Below are positions 19,418 to 28,364 of a stretch of 64,000 nt of DNA, piece by piece (the first letter of the stretch is position 1; every line of letters starts with the position of its first letter). A program made the position numbers and the translations under genes. The stretch spans positions 5,208 through 69,207 of the forward strand of contig CAZEEG010000013.1 in the NCBI GenBank assembly GCA_964511065.1. The letters run 5' to 3'. This stretch comes from CALBRZ01 sp964511065. Lineage in GTDB: Bacteria; Planctomycetota; Planctomycetia; Pirellulales; S012-138. The notes below the pieces were generated by a model. It saw only the letters and a list, made by a program, of their open reading frames with translations. It searched no databases and was not told the DNA's origin.

Positions 19418-19434
19418 TGCACCGCCCCTACAAT
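19407..19434 (+). promoter_or_regulatory. Sigma-70-like promoter of the cupin/NnrS locus
   Basis: TTGTTT (19407-19412) and TACAAT (19429-19434) are separated by 16 bases, which puts the start of transcription near 19441. The leader to the cupin start codon would be about 70 bases. Confidence 0.55.
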
Positions 19435-19440
19435 AAGTTA

Positions 19441-19464
19441 AAATTGGATACAAAGGTCCAATTT
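19441..19464. promoter_or_regulatory. Inverted repeat at the predicted start site (candidate operator)
   Basis: AAATTGGA (19441-19448) and TCCAATTT (19457-19464) are perfect inverted copies around an eight-base spacer. Further pairing, AGTT with AACT, extends the arms if one base is bulged. It covers the predicted +1, the usual place for a repressor site. The regulator is not encoded nearby. An RNA hairpin in the leader is an alternative reading. Confidence 0.5.
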
Positions 19465-19512
19465 AACTGATCTTCTTACTGGCCCGGCCGAAGGCGGGCA
19501 AGGAGCCGCACC

Positions 19513-19860
19513 ATGACCCAGGGGGCCGTTTCTCACACGGCGACCGGCGACGTGATCGACCTGATCGACGGATTTCCCTTCCAGGCCGACGGCGTCGTGA
19601 GCCGCATTTTGTTGAAAGCTCCTACCGGCAGCGTGACCTCGTTTGCGTTCGATGCCGGCCAGGACTTGAGCGAGCACACCTGCCCTTACGAGGCCATGAT
19701 CGTAGTCGTTCAAGGGCAAGGCATCATTACCATCGACGGCAAGCCGCACACGTTGGACGCGGGTCAGGCCATCCGTCTGCCAGCCCACGTGCCACACGCG
19801 GTGCGAGCCGAGCAACCCTTCAAGATGCTGCTGACCATGCTTCGGAGCCCCAAGGAGTAG
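19513..19860 (+). CDS. Small cupin-domain protein
   Basis: A 115-residue single-domain cupin. The first cupin motif is replaced by a shorter version (SFAFDAGQDLSEHTCPYEAM, with H and E present), and the second is PAHVPHAVRAEQ. Such small cupins bind a metal or small ligand and often protect against reactive nitrogen or oxygen species or act as sensors. An excellent AGGAG at 19501-19505 precedes the ATG. It is the first gene after the promoter/palindrome and is followed 124 bases later by the NnrS-like fusion gene, so a shared regulation is likely. No enzymatic activity can be assigned. Confidence 0.85.
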   Translation: MTQGAVSHTATGDVIDLIDGFPFQADGVVSRILLKAPTGSVTSFAFDAGQDLSEHTCPYEAMIVVVQGQGIITIDGKPHTLDAGQAIRLPAHVPHAVRAEQPFKMLLTMLRSPKE

Positions 19861-19984
19861 CAGGGCACGTCGTTGGGCGGGAGGCGCGGAAGAGCCGCCC
19901 CCCGCCCGGCGCGTGGTTGCTGCCCCCGAGTTCTTTCATTGGAAACAGACTGACCACCGGCACCCTCTGTTCAAGGCGCGGCAC

Positions 19985-21949
19985 ATGAGCAGCACTACCT
20001 GGCCCCGGCCCAGCACCCTGATTCCCGAATTGCTCCGCCGTGCGCCGCAGGCGCGGAGCATCCTGGACCAGTACGGCCTCAGGGGATGCGGCGGGCCGCT
20101 AGGGCCCGAGGAATCGCTGGAGTTCTTCGCCCGGGCTCACGATGTTCCCCTGGATCGAATGCTCGATGAACTGCACCGTGTGCTGCGGCAGGAGAAGCCG
20201 CCCGTGAACCTGCCCGTGCTGGGCCAGGTCGAGCCGCAACCATCGGACACGATCTACCGGCCGTTTTTCAAGGCCGGCATCGCGGTGGTGCTGACCCTGG
20301 GGGCCGTCTGGGGTGCATGGCTGCTGCTGAAGATTGCCTGGGCGGGCGAGTTCGCCGCCGCCGGCATTCACGATGTCAACGCCCATGGCCACGCGCAAAT
20401 CTTTGGCTGGGTGGGCCTGTTTGTGATGGGGTTCGCCTACCAGGCCTTTCCGCGCTTCAAGCACAGCACGCTTCTCTGGCCGCGGCTGGCCTTTGCCTCG
20501 CTGGGGATGATGCTGGCCGGGTTAATCATCCGCTCGATCGCGCAACCGCTGGCCGTTCACGTGGCCTGGGCCTATTGGCCGGCGGTGGCCGCTTCCGTGT
20601 TGGAGGTGGCCGCCGTGGCGATCTTCGCGACGATCATCGTGCGCACCTGGCGGAAAAGCGGCCAGCCGCTGACCTTCTACGACGGCTACATCCTGGCCGC
20701 CCTGGCCTGGTTTGTCGTGCAGGCGGTGTATGAAAGTGTGTACCTTGCCGCCACGCTTTCGGTCGAAGGCCCGGCGCTGTTGGCCATGGTCGCCACGTGG
20801 CAACCGCCACTGCGTGACATTCAGATTCACGGCTTTGCCATGCTGATGATCCTGGGCGTAAGCCAGCGCATCTTCTATCACTTCTACGAGTTCAAGAAGC
20901 CCAGCGAGAAACTCAGCCGCGCCATGCTGGTGGTGATCAACGCCGCCATCCTGGGCGAGATTGCCGGGTTCCTGCTGATGCGATCGGTGGGCACGGCTTG
21001 GGTCGCGCTGTGGTATGCCTCGGTGGTGACCATCGCCGTGGCCGTGGCGGCGCTGGTGTACGATTGGCGCATCTTTGGTCGGTGTGGCGAGCCCGACCGG
21101 AGCATCAAGTTCCTCCGCACGGCCTATGGCTGGCTGTTGATCTCGATGGCGATGGCGGTGGCTTTGCCGGCTTACCAGTTCGGACTGCTGCCGGCGTTGG
21201 CGCCTGGCTCGGCCGCCGTCGAACTGGGGTTCTCGCACGCCTATTTCGGCGCGATCCGGCACGCCATCACCGTGGGATTCGTCAGCCTGATGATTATGGG
21301 CGTGGCAGCAAAAGTGGTGCCCACCCTCAATGGCATTGCCTCGCATCGCCTGTCGGCCCTGTGGGCGCCGTTTGTGCTGGTGAACCTGGGATGCGCACTG
21401 CGCGTCGTCGGCCAGACGGCCACCGACATCGTCCCCGCCGCCTTCCCGGTTGCCGGCATCAGCGGTATGCTCGAAGTTACCGGCCTGGCCCTGTGGGGGG
21501 CTCACCTGTGGTTGATTATGGCGGGCCGGCCGCGTATCCGGCACTCGGCGACGCGCCCCGCATCTTCAGGAACCCCGCCGGCCAATGGTACAATGCACGT
21601 TGACGCTACGCATGATGGCGTTATGCACAATGGCACTACGGACGGGGCCATCGGTCCTCGCGAAACGGTTGGTTCGGTCCTGGAGCGGCATCCAGAACTG
21701 CTGGCGGTGTTTGTGCAGTTTGGCTTCCACATGCTGGCCCAACCGCAGATGCGGCATACGATCGCCCGCGTGGTTACCATCGAGCGCGCATGCCGCCGGA
21801 TGGAGGTCGATCTGCCAACCTTCCTGGCAGAGTTGAACCGGCGGCGCGGCGAGCATGCCCCCGCCCCGCAACCTGCCCAGGCAGGGACGGGCGACGGGCC
21901 CGGTTGTGGTCCTACCCTTCACCAGATTGAGCCGCTCAATGCCAAGTGA
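19985..21949 (+). CDS. ScdA_N (DUF542) / NnrS-like membrane protein / DUF1858 fusion
   Basis: A 654-residue three-part protein. Residues about 12-66 resemble the N-terminal DUF542 domain of the iron-sulfur repair protein ScdA/RIC (LLRRAPQARSILDQYGLRGC), but with one cysteine in GCGGP where the family usually has two. Residues about 85-525 contain roughly twelve membrane helices with conserved histidines (NAHGHAQIFGW, DIQIHGFAM, FSHAYFGAIRHA), like NnrS or the haem-copper oxidase subunit I family. Residues 561-620 form a DUF1858 domain (SVLERHPELLAVFVQFGF, FLAELNRR). NnrS proteins are linked to nitric-oxide stress and denitrification. The ATG at 19985 starts right before the first domain; the frame is open 24 codons further without a better start. 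Function in NO metabolism is inferred. Confidence 0.8.
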   Translation: MSSTTWPRPSTLIPELLRRAPQARSILDQYGLRGCGGPLGPEESLEFFARAHDVPLDRMLDELHRVLRQEKPPVNLPVLGQVEPQPSDTIYRPFFKAGIAVVLTLGAVWGAWLLLKIAWAGEFAAAGIHDVNAHGHAQIFGWVGLFVMGFAYQAFPRFKHSTLLWPRLAFASLGMMLAGLIIRSIAQPLAVHVAWAYWPAVAASVLEVAAVAIFATIIVRTWRKSGQPLTFYDGYILAALAWFVVQAVYESVYLAATLSVEGPALLAMVATWQPPLRDIQIHGFAMLMILGVSQRIFYHFYEFKKPSEKLSRAMLVVINAAILGEIAGFLLMRSVGTAWVALWYASVVTIAVAVAALVYDWRIFGRCGEPDRSIKFLRTAYGWLLISMAMAVALPAYQFGLLPALAPGSAAVELGFSHAYFGAIRHAITVGFVSLMIMGVAAKVVPTLNGIASHRLSALWAPFVLVNLGCALRVVGQTATDIVPAAFPVAGISGMLEVTGLALWGAHLWLIMAGRPRIRHSATRPASSGTPPANGTMHVDATHDGVMHNGTTDGAIGPRETVGSVLERHPELLAVFVQFGFHMLAQPQMRHTIARVVTIERACRRMEVDLPTFLAELNRRRGEHAPAPQPAQAGTGDGPGCGPTLHQIEPLNAK

Positions 21950-22006
21950 GGCGCACCGGTCGCGGCGTCTCGCCCGCAGGCGGCTTCCATGTCAAAGGAG
22001 ACGGCG

Positions 22007-23188
22007 ATGGCGGCTTCCACTCGCCACGCCAATCGAATCGTGATCGTCGGCGGCGGCGTTGCCGGCCTGTCGATCGCCGTGCGATTGGCCCAGTCCGGTT
22101 TGCCGGTCACGGTGCTCGAAGCATCCAAGCTGGGGCACGAAGCGTCCACCCGCAACCAAGGATGGCTCTATAGCGGAGCCTGGTTTGCAACCGAGCGGGT
22201 TGACCTGGCCCGGATGTGCTACGAATCGTACGGGCACACCATGAAGTTCTGTCCGGAAGCGCTGGAGCCGAACTGCGGCCCCATGGTCTACCTGGCGGAG
22301 AAGGAATCCACCGATGTTGAGCGCTGGATGGCCGCCTGGCAAGAAGCCGGCATTCCATTCACACCACTGGCGGGAGCGGAACTGTTCCAGCGTTTTCCGC
22401 ATCTGGCCATTGCCTGTGCGGCCGAGGCCTTTGAACTGCCCGACCGCTCCATCCGGATGCCGTTTCTGCTGAAGCGGTTGGCCCAGGCGGCCGAAGGGGC
22501 CGGGGCCGAGATTCGCACCGAGGCTCCGGTCACCAAACTGCTCCAGGCCGATGGCGTGGTGGAAGGCGTCGAGATCGCCCGGCACGAATCCCTCTACGCC
22601 CGGATCGTGATCCTGGCCGGCAACGCCTTGGGCAGCTTCCTCTTTCCCAGCTTCGGGGAAGAAGCCCCTCCGGGCACGCAACCGGGAGTCTCGCTGATTG
22701 CCCAGAAATCGCACTTGATTGCCGTACGCCCCGAAATCAGCCGGCATCCCTTGTGCGTGCTCGATGCGGGCGGATTCAACCACGTACCGCACCCGCCGGT
22801 TTCTGTGTTTGGAAGCAACCGCTGGATTCCCGTGGCCGACCCCGAGAACGAACGGGCCGACCAGGACGAAATCGACCGCATCTGGGTCCAGGTACGACGG
22901 CTGTTTCCCGATGTAACCCGCCACAACCACCAGGCGGTGGAGTGGGCGGGTACCACCGTGCAGGCGATGCATGCCGACCAGATCGAGCCGGGCAAGGCCC
23001 CCATGCCAACGGTGGTGGATCACAGTGCGGAAACACCAGCGCTGCTGAACCTGCTCAGCGTATTTCCCGGCCGGGCCAGCCTGTGGCCGCACCTGGCCGA
23101 AGATGCCCGCCGCGTGGTGCTGGAAAAGCTCGGCGCCAGCGAAAGCACGGTCGCCACCCCACCCTGGGGCGCCCTGACCACGCGATGA
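22007..23188 (+). CDS. FAD-dependent oxidoreductase, DAO (D-amino-acid oxidase/GlpD) family
   Basis: A 393-residue flavoprotein with an N-terminal dinucleotide-binding fold (RIVIVGGGVAGLSIAVRLAQ begins at about 10) and the DAO-family segment HEASTRNQGWLYSGAW near 45-60, similar in place to the sarcosine or glycerol-3-phosphate oxidase group. The start at 22007 is set by a strong AAAGGAG at 21994-22000 with a six-base spacer; an upstream in-frame ATG at 21989 would bury that site. It follows the NnrS-like gene by 57 bases and is probably co-transcribed. The substrate cannot be named. It converges on the PyrK-like gene. Confidence 0.85.
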   Translation: MAASTRHANRIVIVGGGVAGLSIAVRLAQSGLPVTVLEASKLGHEASTRNQGWLYSGAWFATERVDLARMCYESYGHTMKFCPEALEPNCGPMVYLAEKESTDVERWMAAWQEAGIPFTPLAGAELFQRFPHLAIACAAEAFELPDRSIRMPFLLKRLAQAAEGAGAEIRTEAPVTKLLQADGVVEGVEIARHESLYARIVILAGNALGSFLFPSFGEEAPPGTQPGVSLIAQKSHLIAVRPEISRHPLCVLDAGGFNHVPHPPVSVFGSNRWIPVADPENERADQDEIDRIWVQVRRLFPDVTRHNHQAVEWAGTTVQAMHADQIEPGKAPMPTVVDHSAETPALLNLLSVFPGRASLWPHLAEDARRVVLEKLGASESTVATPPWGALTTR

Positions 23189-23318
23189 TGGCGGAAGCGA
23201 CCACCGGCCTTTGCATAGCGCCACTACGCAGGCCGGAACACCCGGCCCACGGCTACCAGGGACGTTCGGCCCGAACGGCCGGTGGAACCGCCCCTACAAC
23301 GCAAGGGATGCCGCAGCT

Positions 23319-24233
23319 TCAATCCCAGACAATGCTGGATGCTTCGAAGACGGGCCCCTCGATGCAGGTTCGGCGGTAATCCCAAGAGCCGTCGTCCTGG
23401 CGGACCTTCGCCACGCAGCTAAAGCAGATGCCGATCCCGCAGGCCATGGGCGTTTCCAGCGATACCTGGCACGGCACGTTCCGCTCCAAAGCCAGTTTCG
23501 CCACGGCTTCCATCATCCGCTGGGGACCGCAGGAAACGATCCGCAGCGGCACGCGCCGCGGGTCGGCCGCGTCTGGGGCGTCGGGCGCCGCGTGCCGGTG
23601 GCTGTCCAACAGTTCGCGCAGCAGATCGGTCACCAGGCCGTGATGCCCTGCCGTGCCGTCGTCGGTAGCGATCCGGACGTCCACGCCGATCCGCTGAAAG
23701 TCTTCCACGCCGGCCAGGTACTCGGCAGAACGGGCACCGTAGCAGAGCGTTACCTTTTGCGCCAGGGGGACCGAACGGGGCGGGTCGCCGAAGCGGCGTT
23801 TCCCGAGAAATTCTTGCGCCAGGGCGGGAAACGGCGTCTGGCCAATGCCGCCGGCCACCATTACCAGATGGTCGGCAGGCCGGGGCTGGAAACCATTGCC
23901 CAGCGGCCCCCAAATTTCAATCTGGCTGCCCAACGGCAGGGATTTGAGGCGGCGCGTCATGCGGCCGATCACCAGGTACACCACGTCGATGCCTTGCACC
24001 TCGCCGGTGGCCGTATGATACGTGTCGTAGAGCGCCAGCGGCCGAGCGAGCAGCGGATCATCGCTATCGGCCAGCCGCACCATGACGAACTGCCCCGGCA
24101 CTACTTTGCGAGCCAGCTCGGGACATTCCAGCCGGAGCCGGTAGGTGTCGCGCGCCAAGCGGACATTCTCGACCGCGGCCGCGGTTCCATACCAGGCCTG
24201 ATCGGCATAACAGGCTGCTGCCTTTTCGATCAC
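23319..24233 (-). CDS. pyrK: Dihydroorotate dehydrogenase electron-transfer subunit (PyrK-like)
   Basis: A 304-residue FNR-type reductase with FAD-, NAD- and [2Fe-2S]-binding regions. The FAD motif ARPLALYDTY sits near 63, the NAD-binding strand LVMVAGGIGQTPFPAL is near 123, and four cysteines, C265, C270, C273 and C290 (CGIGICFSC ... TCIEGPVF), match the PyrK cluster, including the following GPVF. In class 1B systems PyrK passes electrons from orotate formation to NAD. No pyrD lies in the window, so the partner is elsewhere. It is somewhat longer than typical PyrK (about 260) because of an insert around 217-232. Confidence 0.88.
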   Translation of the reverse strand: MIEKAAACYADQAWYGTAAAVENVRLARDTYRLRLECPELARKVVPGQFVMVRLADSDDPLLARPLALYDTYHTATGEVQGIDVVYLVIGRMTRRLKSLPLGSQIEIWGPLGNGFQPRPADHLVMVAGGIGQTPFPALAQEFLGKRRFGDPPRSVPLAQKVTLCYGARSAEYLAGVEDFQRIGVDVRIATDDGTAGHHGLVTDLLRELLDSHRHAAPDAPDAADPRRVPLRIVSCGPQRMMEAVAKLALERNVPCQVSLETPMACGIGICFSCVAKVRQDDGSWDYRRTCIEGPVFEASSIVWD

Positions 24234-24368
24234 CCGTTCCTCCGTTGTGGCTTAAGCAGCGAGTTTCTGCTCGCATACCCGACGATTCGCCCCATTGCGG
24301 CCGAAGCGGATGGAAGAAAGCCTTCCAGCACCGCGTTGATTCCGGGGGGCATTTTGTGACGCACCGTT

Positions 24369-25640
24369 TTAGCGTCGCCGCTTGCCGGACTGCTTGCGCC
24401 GCGCCGGCTTGCGAGTTACCTTCTTTGCTTTTGCCGCCTTGGGCTTGGGCGACTTGCGGCCCGTCTTGCGGGGACCGGCGGTTCCCCGGGCGCCGGTTGC
24501 CCGTCCTCGCCGCTTCTTTCGGCCAGGCCGCAGCGGGCGGCCACCCTGCCCACCGTGATCCTCGCGGTCGGTGTATGGCTCGCCCCCCTCGATGAGGCCC
24601 TCGATCACGGCTTCGTCCTCTAGCCCAATGAGGCTGCCGACGCGGCGGGCTTTGCGACCGGCGGCCGGCCAAGTGGCATCGCGCCGGGCACCCTTGCGGG
24701 GCGGCCTGCCGGGTCGGGTGGAGGCCACTTTCTTGGCGGTCTTGGCAGTGGCAGTTCGTTTTGGTCCAGTCTGTCTTGATCCAGCCTGTTTTGGTCCGGT
24801 TCGCGCGCTGCTGGTTCGCGCGGGTGTGCCTTCCGCGGCTACGCGGGCCGTCTTGCGTTTCCGGCTTTCGCGCACGGCTTCGTGGAGTTTCTCCACTTCC
24901 TGCGGCGTGAGTTGGCGATAGGCGCCCTGCGGCATGTCTCCCAGCCGAACGCCGCCCATCTCAACGCGGATCAGCCGCAATACCTTGTGGCCAACCCGGG
25001 CCAGGATTCGACGAATCTCGCGGTTGCGGCCTTCGTCGAGCACGATCTCCAGCCAGGTGGCCTTGCCCTCGGTGGAGCGAACCTTGGCACTGACCACCTT
25101 GGCGAACCCTTCGGCCAGGTGGACACCGCGTTTGAGCACCTGGAGTTGTTCCGCGGTAACCTGCCCTGCCGCCAAGACATGGTACACTTTGCGGACGGCG
25201 TACCGAGGATGGGTGAGGCCGTTGGCCAGCTCGCCATCGTTGGTCAGCAGGATCAGCCCTTCGCTGCTCTTGTCGAGGCGGCCGACGGGAAACACCCGAA
25301 TATCCTGCGGCACGAGATCGACCACACGTGGGCGGCCGCTGGGGTCGCGGGCCGTGGAAACCACGCCCGGCGGCTTGTGCAGCGCGAAGTAGCGGAACCG
25401 CACGCGGCGCAGCGGTTCGCCATCGACGCGGATTTTCTGCCTGTTGGGATCGGCCTTGGCCCCCAGTTCGGTGACGACCTCGCCGTCCACATCCACGCGG
25501 CCGGCAGTAATCAGTTCTTCGCAGGCGCGGCGGCTGCCAAACCCGGCAGCAGCCAGAAGCTTCTGCAACCGCTGAGACCCGCCAGAAGTGCCCGCGGAGG
25601 AAGTCTTGGCGCGGGTGGATTGCGAACGGGAGCGAGCCAT
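24369..25640 (-). CDS. rluB: RluB-type 23S rRNA pseudouridine synthase with long basic tail
   Basis: A 423-residue RsuA/RluB-family enzyme that converts a uridine of 23S rRNA to pseudouridine. An S4 RNA-binding domain (RLQKLLAAAGFGSRRACEEL) is at about 24-43. The catalytic aspartate is D123 in VGRLDKSSEGLILLTNDG, and the closing family motif is EGRNREIRRI. The catalytic part ends near 285. The last ~140 residues are an Arg/Lys/Ala/Pro-rich tail with repeats such as TGPK and KAAKAKK, probably disordered and RNA-binding. The ATG at 25640 (MARSRSQST) starts shortly before the S4 domain; the frame is open 103 codons further upstream, but that portion does not look like this family. Confidence 0.9.
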   Translation of the reverse strand: MARSRSQSTRAKTSSAGTSGGSQRLQKLLAAAGFGSRRACEELITAGRVDVDGEVVTELGAKADPNRQKIRVDGEPLRRVRFRYFALHKPPGVVSTARDPSGRPRVVDLVPQDIRVFPVGRLDKSSEGLILLTNDGELANGLTHPRYAVRKVYHVLAAGQVTAEQLQVLKRGVHLAEGFAKVVSAKVRSTEGKATWLEIVLDEGRNREIRRILARVGHKVLRLIRVEMGGVRLGDMPQGAYRQLTPQEVEKLHEAVRESRKRKTARVAAEGTPARTSSARTGPKQAGSRQTGPKRTATAKTAKKVASTRPGRPPRKGARRDATWPAAGRKARRVGSLIGLEDEAVIEGLIEGGEPYTDREDHGGQGGRPLRPGRKKRRGRATGARGTAGPRKTGRKSPKPKAAKAKKVTRKPARRKQSGKRRR

Positions 25641-25815
25641 GAGCGGTGCGAACCTGAGCGAGCGGACTGCGTGAGTCGAAGACGCGGCAACCAGGGCCGC
25701 GGACAGCGGCGGGCCGGGACCCTCTTGAATATATCGGCCGACCGTCCTATAGGACCAGGGCCGCCGCGCCGCGATTTCCGCCACGCCGACGGTTTTCCTG
25801 CCGAGGAAGATGCCC

Positions 25816-27075
25816 ATGACCACCCATTGGGACGTTGATTTCTGCCGCCAGCAGTTTCCTGGCCTGGCTCGCAAAGTAGGCCAGCATCCGGCGGCGTTTT
25901 TCGATGGGCCGGCGGGCAGCCAGGTTCCGCGGCGCGTGATTGACGCCATCGGCCATTACCTGGCCCACACCAATGCCAACCATGGCGGTGAGTTCGCCAC
26001 CAGTTACGAAAGCGACGCCATCACCGATGCGGCCCACCAGGCCGTGGCTGATTTGCTGGGAACGAGCGATCCCGGCGAGGTGGCATTCGGGCCGAACATG
26101 ACTACGCTCACCTTCTCCTTAAGCCGGGCCTTGGCCCAAACGTGGCAACCGGGCGATGAGATCATCGTCACGCAAAGCGATCACGACGGCAATGTCACGC
26201 CCTGGGTGCTGGCCGCGCGCGACGCCGGGGCCACGGTTCACCAGGTTCCCATCCGGCCAGACGACTGCACGCTGGATCTTGAGAGCTTTTACCGGCTGTT
26301 GAACTATCGCACGCGGTTGGTCGCCTTGGGCTGTGTCTCGAACGCAACCGGTACAGTCCACCCGTTCCAAACCATGATCGAAGCGGCCCATGCCGCGGGT
26401 GCCGAAGTGTTTCTCGATGCGGTCCATTATGCCCCGCACCTGCCGATCGACGTGGCCGCCTGGCAGTGCGATTTCCTGGCGTGTTCGCCTTACAAGTTTT
26501 TTGGGCCGCACCAAGGCGTGCTCTGGGGACGACGCGAACGGTTGGAAGCCCTGCCGGCCTACAAGCTGCGGCCGGCCCCCAACGATCTGCCCGGCAAGTG
26601 GATGACCGGCACGCAAAGCCACGAAGCCATGGCTGGCACGGCGGCGGCCGTGGAATATCTGGCCGATCTGGGCCGGCATCACAGTGGCAACCAGCAGCTT
26701 GAGCGCCGCCCGGCGCTGTTGGCGGCCTACGACGGCATCGCCCGGTATGAACGCACTCTGGCGGCCCGTTTCCTTGCAGGGCTGGCGGAGCTTCCGGCCT
26801 TTCGCCTGTGGGGGATCAGCGACCCCAACCGGTTGTACGAGCGCGTCCCGACGTTCTGCTTCACGCACCGCTCGCTGACCCCGCGCCGTATGGCACAGCA
26901 ACTCGGCGAGCGAGGATTTTTTGTCTGGCATGGCAACTATTACGCGCTGCCGCTGACCGAGGCACTGGACCTGGAACCCGAAGGCGCCGTCCGCGTGGGT
27001 ATGTTGCACTACAATACGGCCGAAGAGGTAGACCGATTGCTGGAGGCACTGGCCCGGTTGGACCGTTCCCTGTAA
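25816..27075 (+). CDS. Cysteine desulfurase-like class V aminotransferase
   Basis: A 419-residue PLP enzyme of the class V fold, in the subgroup of cysteine desulfurase-like proteins. The Schiff-base lysine is K227 in ACSPYKFFGPHQG, preceded by the PLP-contacting D201 and H204 (VFLDAVHYAPH). The N-terminal FFDGPAGSQVP segment matches the usual substrate-carboxylate region. No active-site cysteine loop typical of IscS is obvious, so sulfur transfer is not certain. The start at 25816 has GAGGAAG six bases upstream; the ATG at 25810 sits directly against that site. The D-lactate dehydrogenase gene follows after 61 bases. Confidence 0.88.
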   Translation: MTTHWDVDFCRQQFPGLARKVGQHPAAFFDGPAGSQVPRRVIDAIGHYLAHTNANHGGEFATSYESDAITDAAHQAVADLLGTSDPGEVAFGPNMTTLTFSLSRALAQTWQPGDEIIVTQSDHDGNVTPWVLAARDAGATVHQVPIRPDDCTLDLESFYRLLNYRTRLVALGCVSNATGTVHPFQTMIEAAHAAGAEVFLDAVHYAPHLPIDVAAWQCDFLACSPYKFFGPHQGVLWGRRERLEALPAYKLRPAPNDLPGKWMTGTQSHEAMAGTAAAVEYLADLGRHHSGNQQLERRPALLAAYDGIARYERTLAARFLAGLAELPAFRLWGISDPNRLYERVPTFCFTHRSLTPRRMAQQLGERGFFVWHGNYYALPLTEALDLEPEGAVRVGMLHYNTAEEVDRLLEALARLDRSL

Positions 27076-27136
27076 TCAAGCCTGGGCGGACCGCGCTGGC
27101 CGGTGCCGTGGTTCAAACGCCAAAGAGGAAGACCCC

Positions 27137-28144
27137 ATGCGCGTTGCCGTCTTTAGCACGAAGCCTTACGACCGCACGTTCCTGGACCGCGCTAACGCCG
27201 ACTTCGGCCACGAACTGGTCTACTTCGAATCGCATCTGCGGGGCGAAACGGTCAGCCTGGCCGAAGGTTTTCCGGCCGTCTGCGTGTTCGTCAATGACCA
27301 ATTAGATGCCGACGTGCTGGAACAGTTGGCCCAGGGCGGCACCAAGACCATCGCCCTGCGCTGCGCCGGCTTCAACAATGTTGACCTGCTGGCTGCCGAG
27401 CGGTTGGGCATCAAGGTGGTGCGCGTTCCGGCCTATTCGCCCCATGCCGTGGCCGAGCATACCGTCGGGCTCATGCTCACGCTCAACCGGAAGATTCACC
27501 GCGCTTACGCCCGCGTGCGCGAAGGGAACTTCTCGCTGGATGGTCTGCTGGGATTCGATATGCACGGCCGCACGGTGGGGATCGTGGGGACCGGGCTGAT
27601 TGGTACCATTGTGGCCCGAATCCTGTCGGGTTTTGGATGCCGGCTGCTGGGATACGATTTGTATCCCAACGACGAGTGCCGATCGCTGGGACTGCGTTAC
27701 GTTTCGCTGGACGAACTGCTGGGCGAATCAGACATCGTAACGCTGCACTGCCCCCTCACGCCCGACACGCGGCATCTCATCAACCCTCAAACGATCAAGC
27801 TGATGAAGCCGGAGGTGATGCTGATCAACACCAGCCGCGGCGCCGTGATCGATACCAGGGCCGTGATTGAAGCCCTGAAGAACGAGCAGATTGGCCTGCT
27901 GGGGATCGACGTTTACGAAGAAGAGGCCGATTACTTCTTCGAGGATTTGTCGCACCGGGTGATTGCCGATGACGTGCTGTCGCGTCTGTTGACGTTCCCC
28001 AATGTTCTGGTGACGGGCCACCAGGGATTCTTCACCCGCGAAGCCCTCAGCGCGATTGCTCAGACCACGCTGCAGAACCTGCTGGACATGGAACAATCGG
28101 GCCACTCGGCCAACGAGATCACCAGCGAACAGGTGAAGGGATAA
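27137..28144 (+). CDS. ldhA: D-lactate dehydrogenase (2-hydroxyacid dehydrogenase family)
   Basis: A 335-residue enzyme very close in length and pattern to fermentative D-lactate dehydrogenase of E. coli, which reduces pyruvate to D-lactate with NADH. The Rossmann motif is GIVGTGLIGTIVARIL at 148-163. The catalytic residues are R234 (NTSRGAVID), E263 (DVYEEEADYFFED) and H295 (VTGHQGFFT), and the substrate loop LRCAGFNNVD is at 74-83. A GAGGAAG ribosome site precedes the ATG. Being the likely second gene of a transcript with the cysteine-desulfurase-like enzyme, it may reflect pyruvate-linked metabolism, though this is inference. Confidence 0.93.
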   Translation: MRVAVFSTKPYDRTFLDRANADFGHELVYFESHLRGETVSLAEGFPAVCVFVNDQLDADVLEQLAQGGTKTIALRCAGFNNVDLLAAERLGIKVVRVPAYSPHAVAEHTVGLMLTLNRKIHRAYARVREGNFSLDGLLGFDMHGRTVGIVGTGLIGTIVARILSGFGCRLLGYDLYPNDECRSLGLRYVSLDELLGESDIVTLHCPLTPDTRHLINPQTIKLMKPEVMLINTSRGAVIDTRAVIEALKNEQIGLLGIDVYEEEADYFFEDLSHRVIADDVLSRLLTFPNVLVTGHQGFFTREALSAIAQTTLQNLLDMEQSGHSANEITSEQVKG

Positions 28145-28364
28145 CGCTGCCTGGCCGCTTACTGGCCCGCCGCACCGGTAGCGCCCAACCGGGCAATGCA
28201 ACTCAACGCGCGCCGGCACGTACGGCCTCCTACCTGGCAAATCGGCCAGCGGAACAGCCGCCGCTTTTCGCCAGCAGCAAAACAAAGATTGAAGGGGGCT
28301 TTCCACACGACTACGATCAGCTATCGAAGCGAGTGCCCGAGCGCCCCACACGATCGAGGAGCCC

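Noticed and set aside
20522..21544. Minus-strand frame of 340 codons, very rich in His and Gln
   Set aside because: Antisense to the membrane helices of the NnrS-like gene; the composition is explained by complementing hydrophobic codons.
21992..23224. Minus-strand frame of 410 codons
   Set aside because: Complete antisense overlap with the FAD oxidoreductase gene, which has clear motifs and a strong ribosome site.
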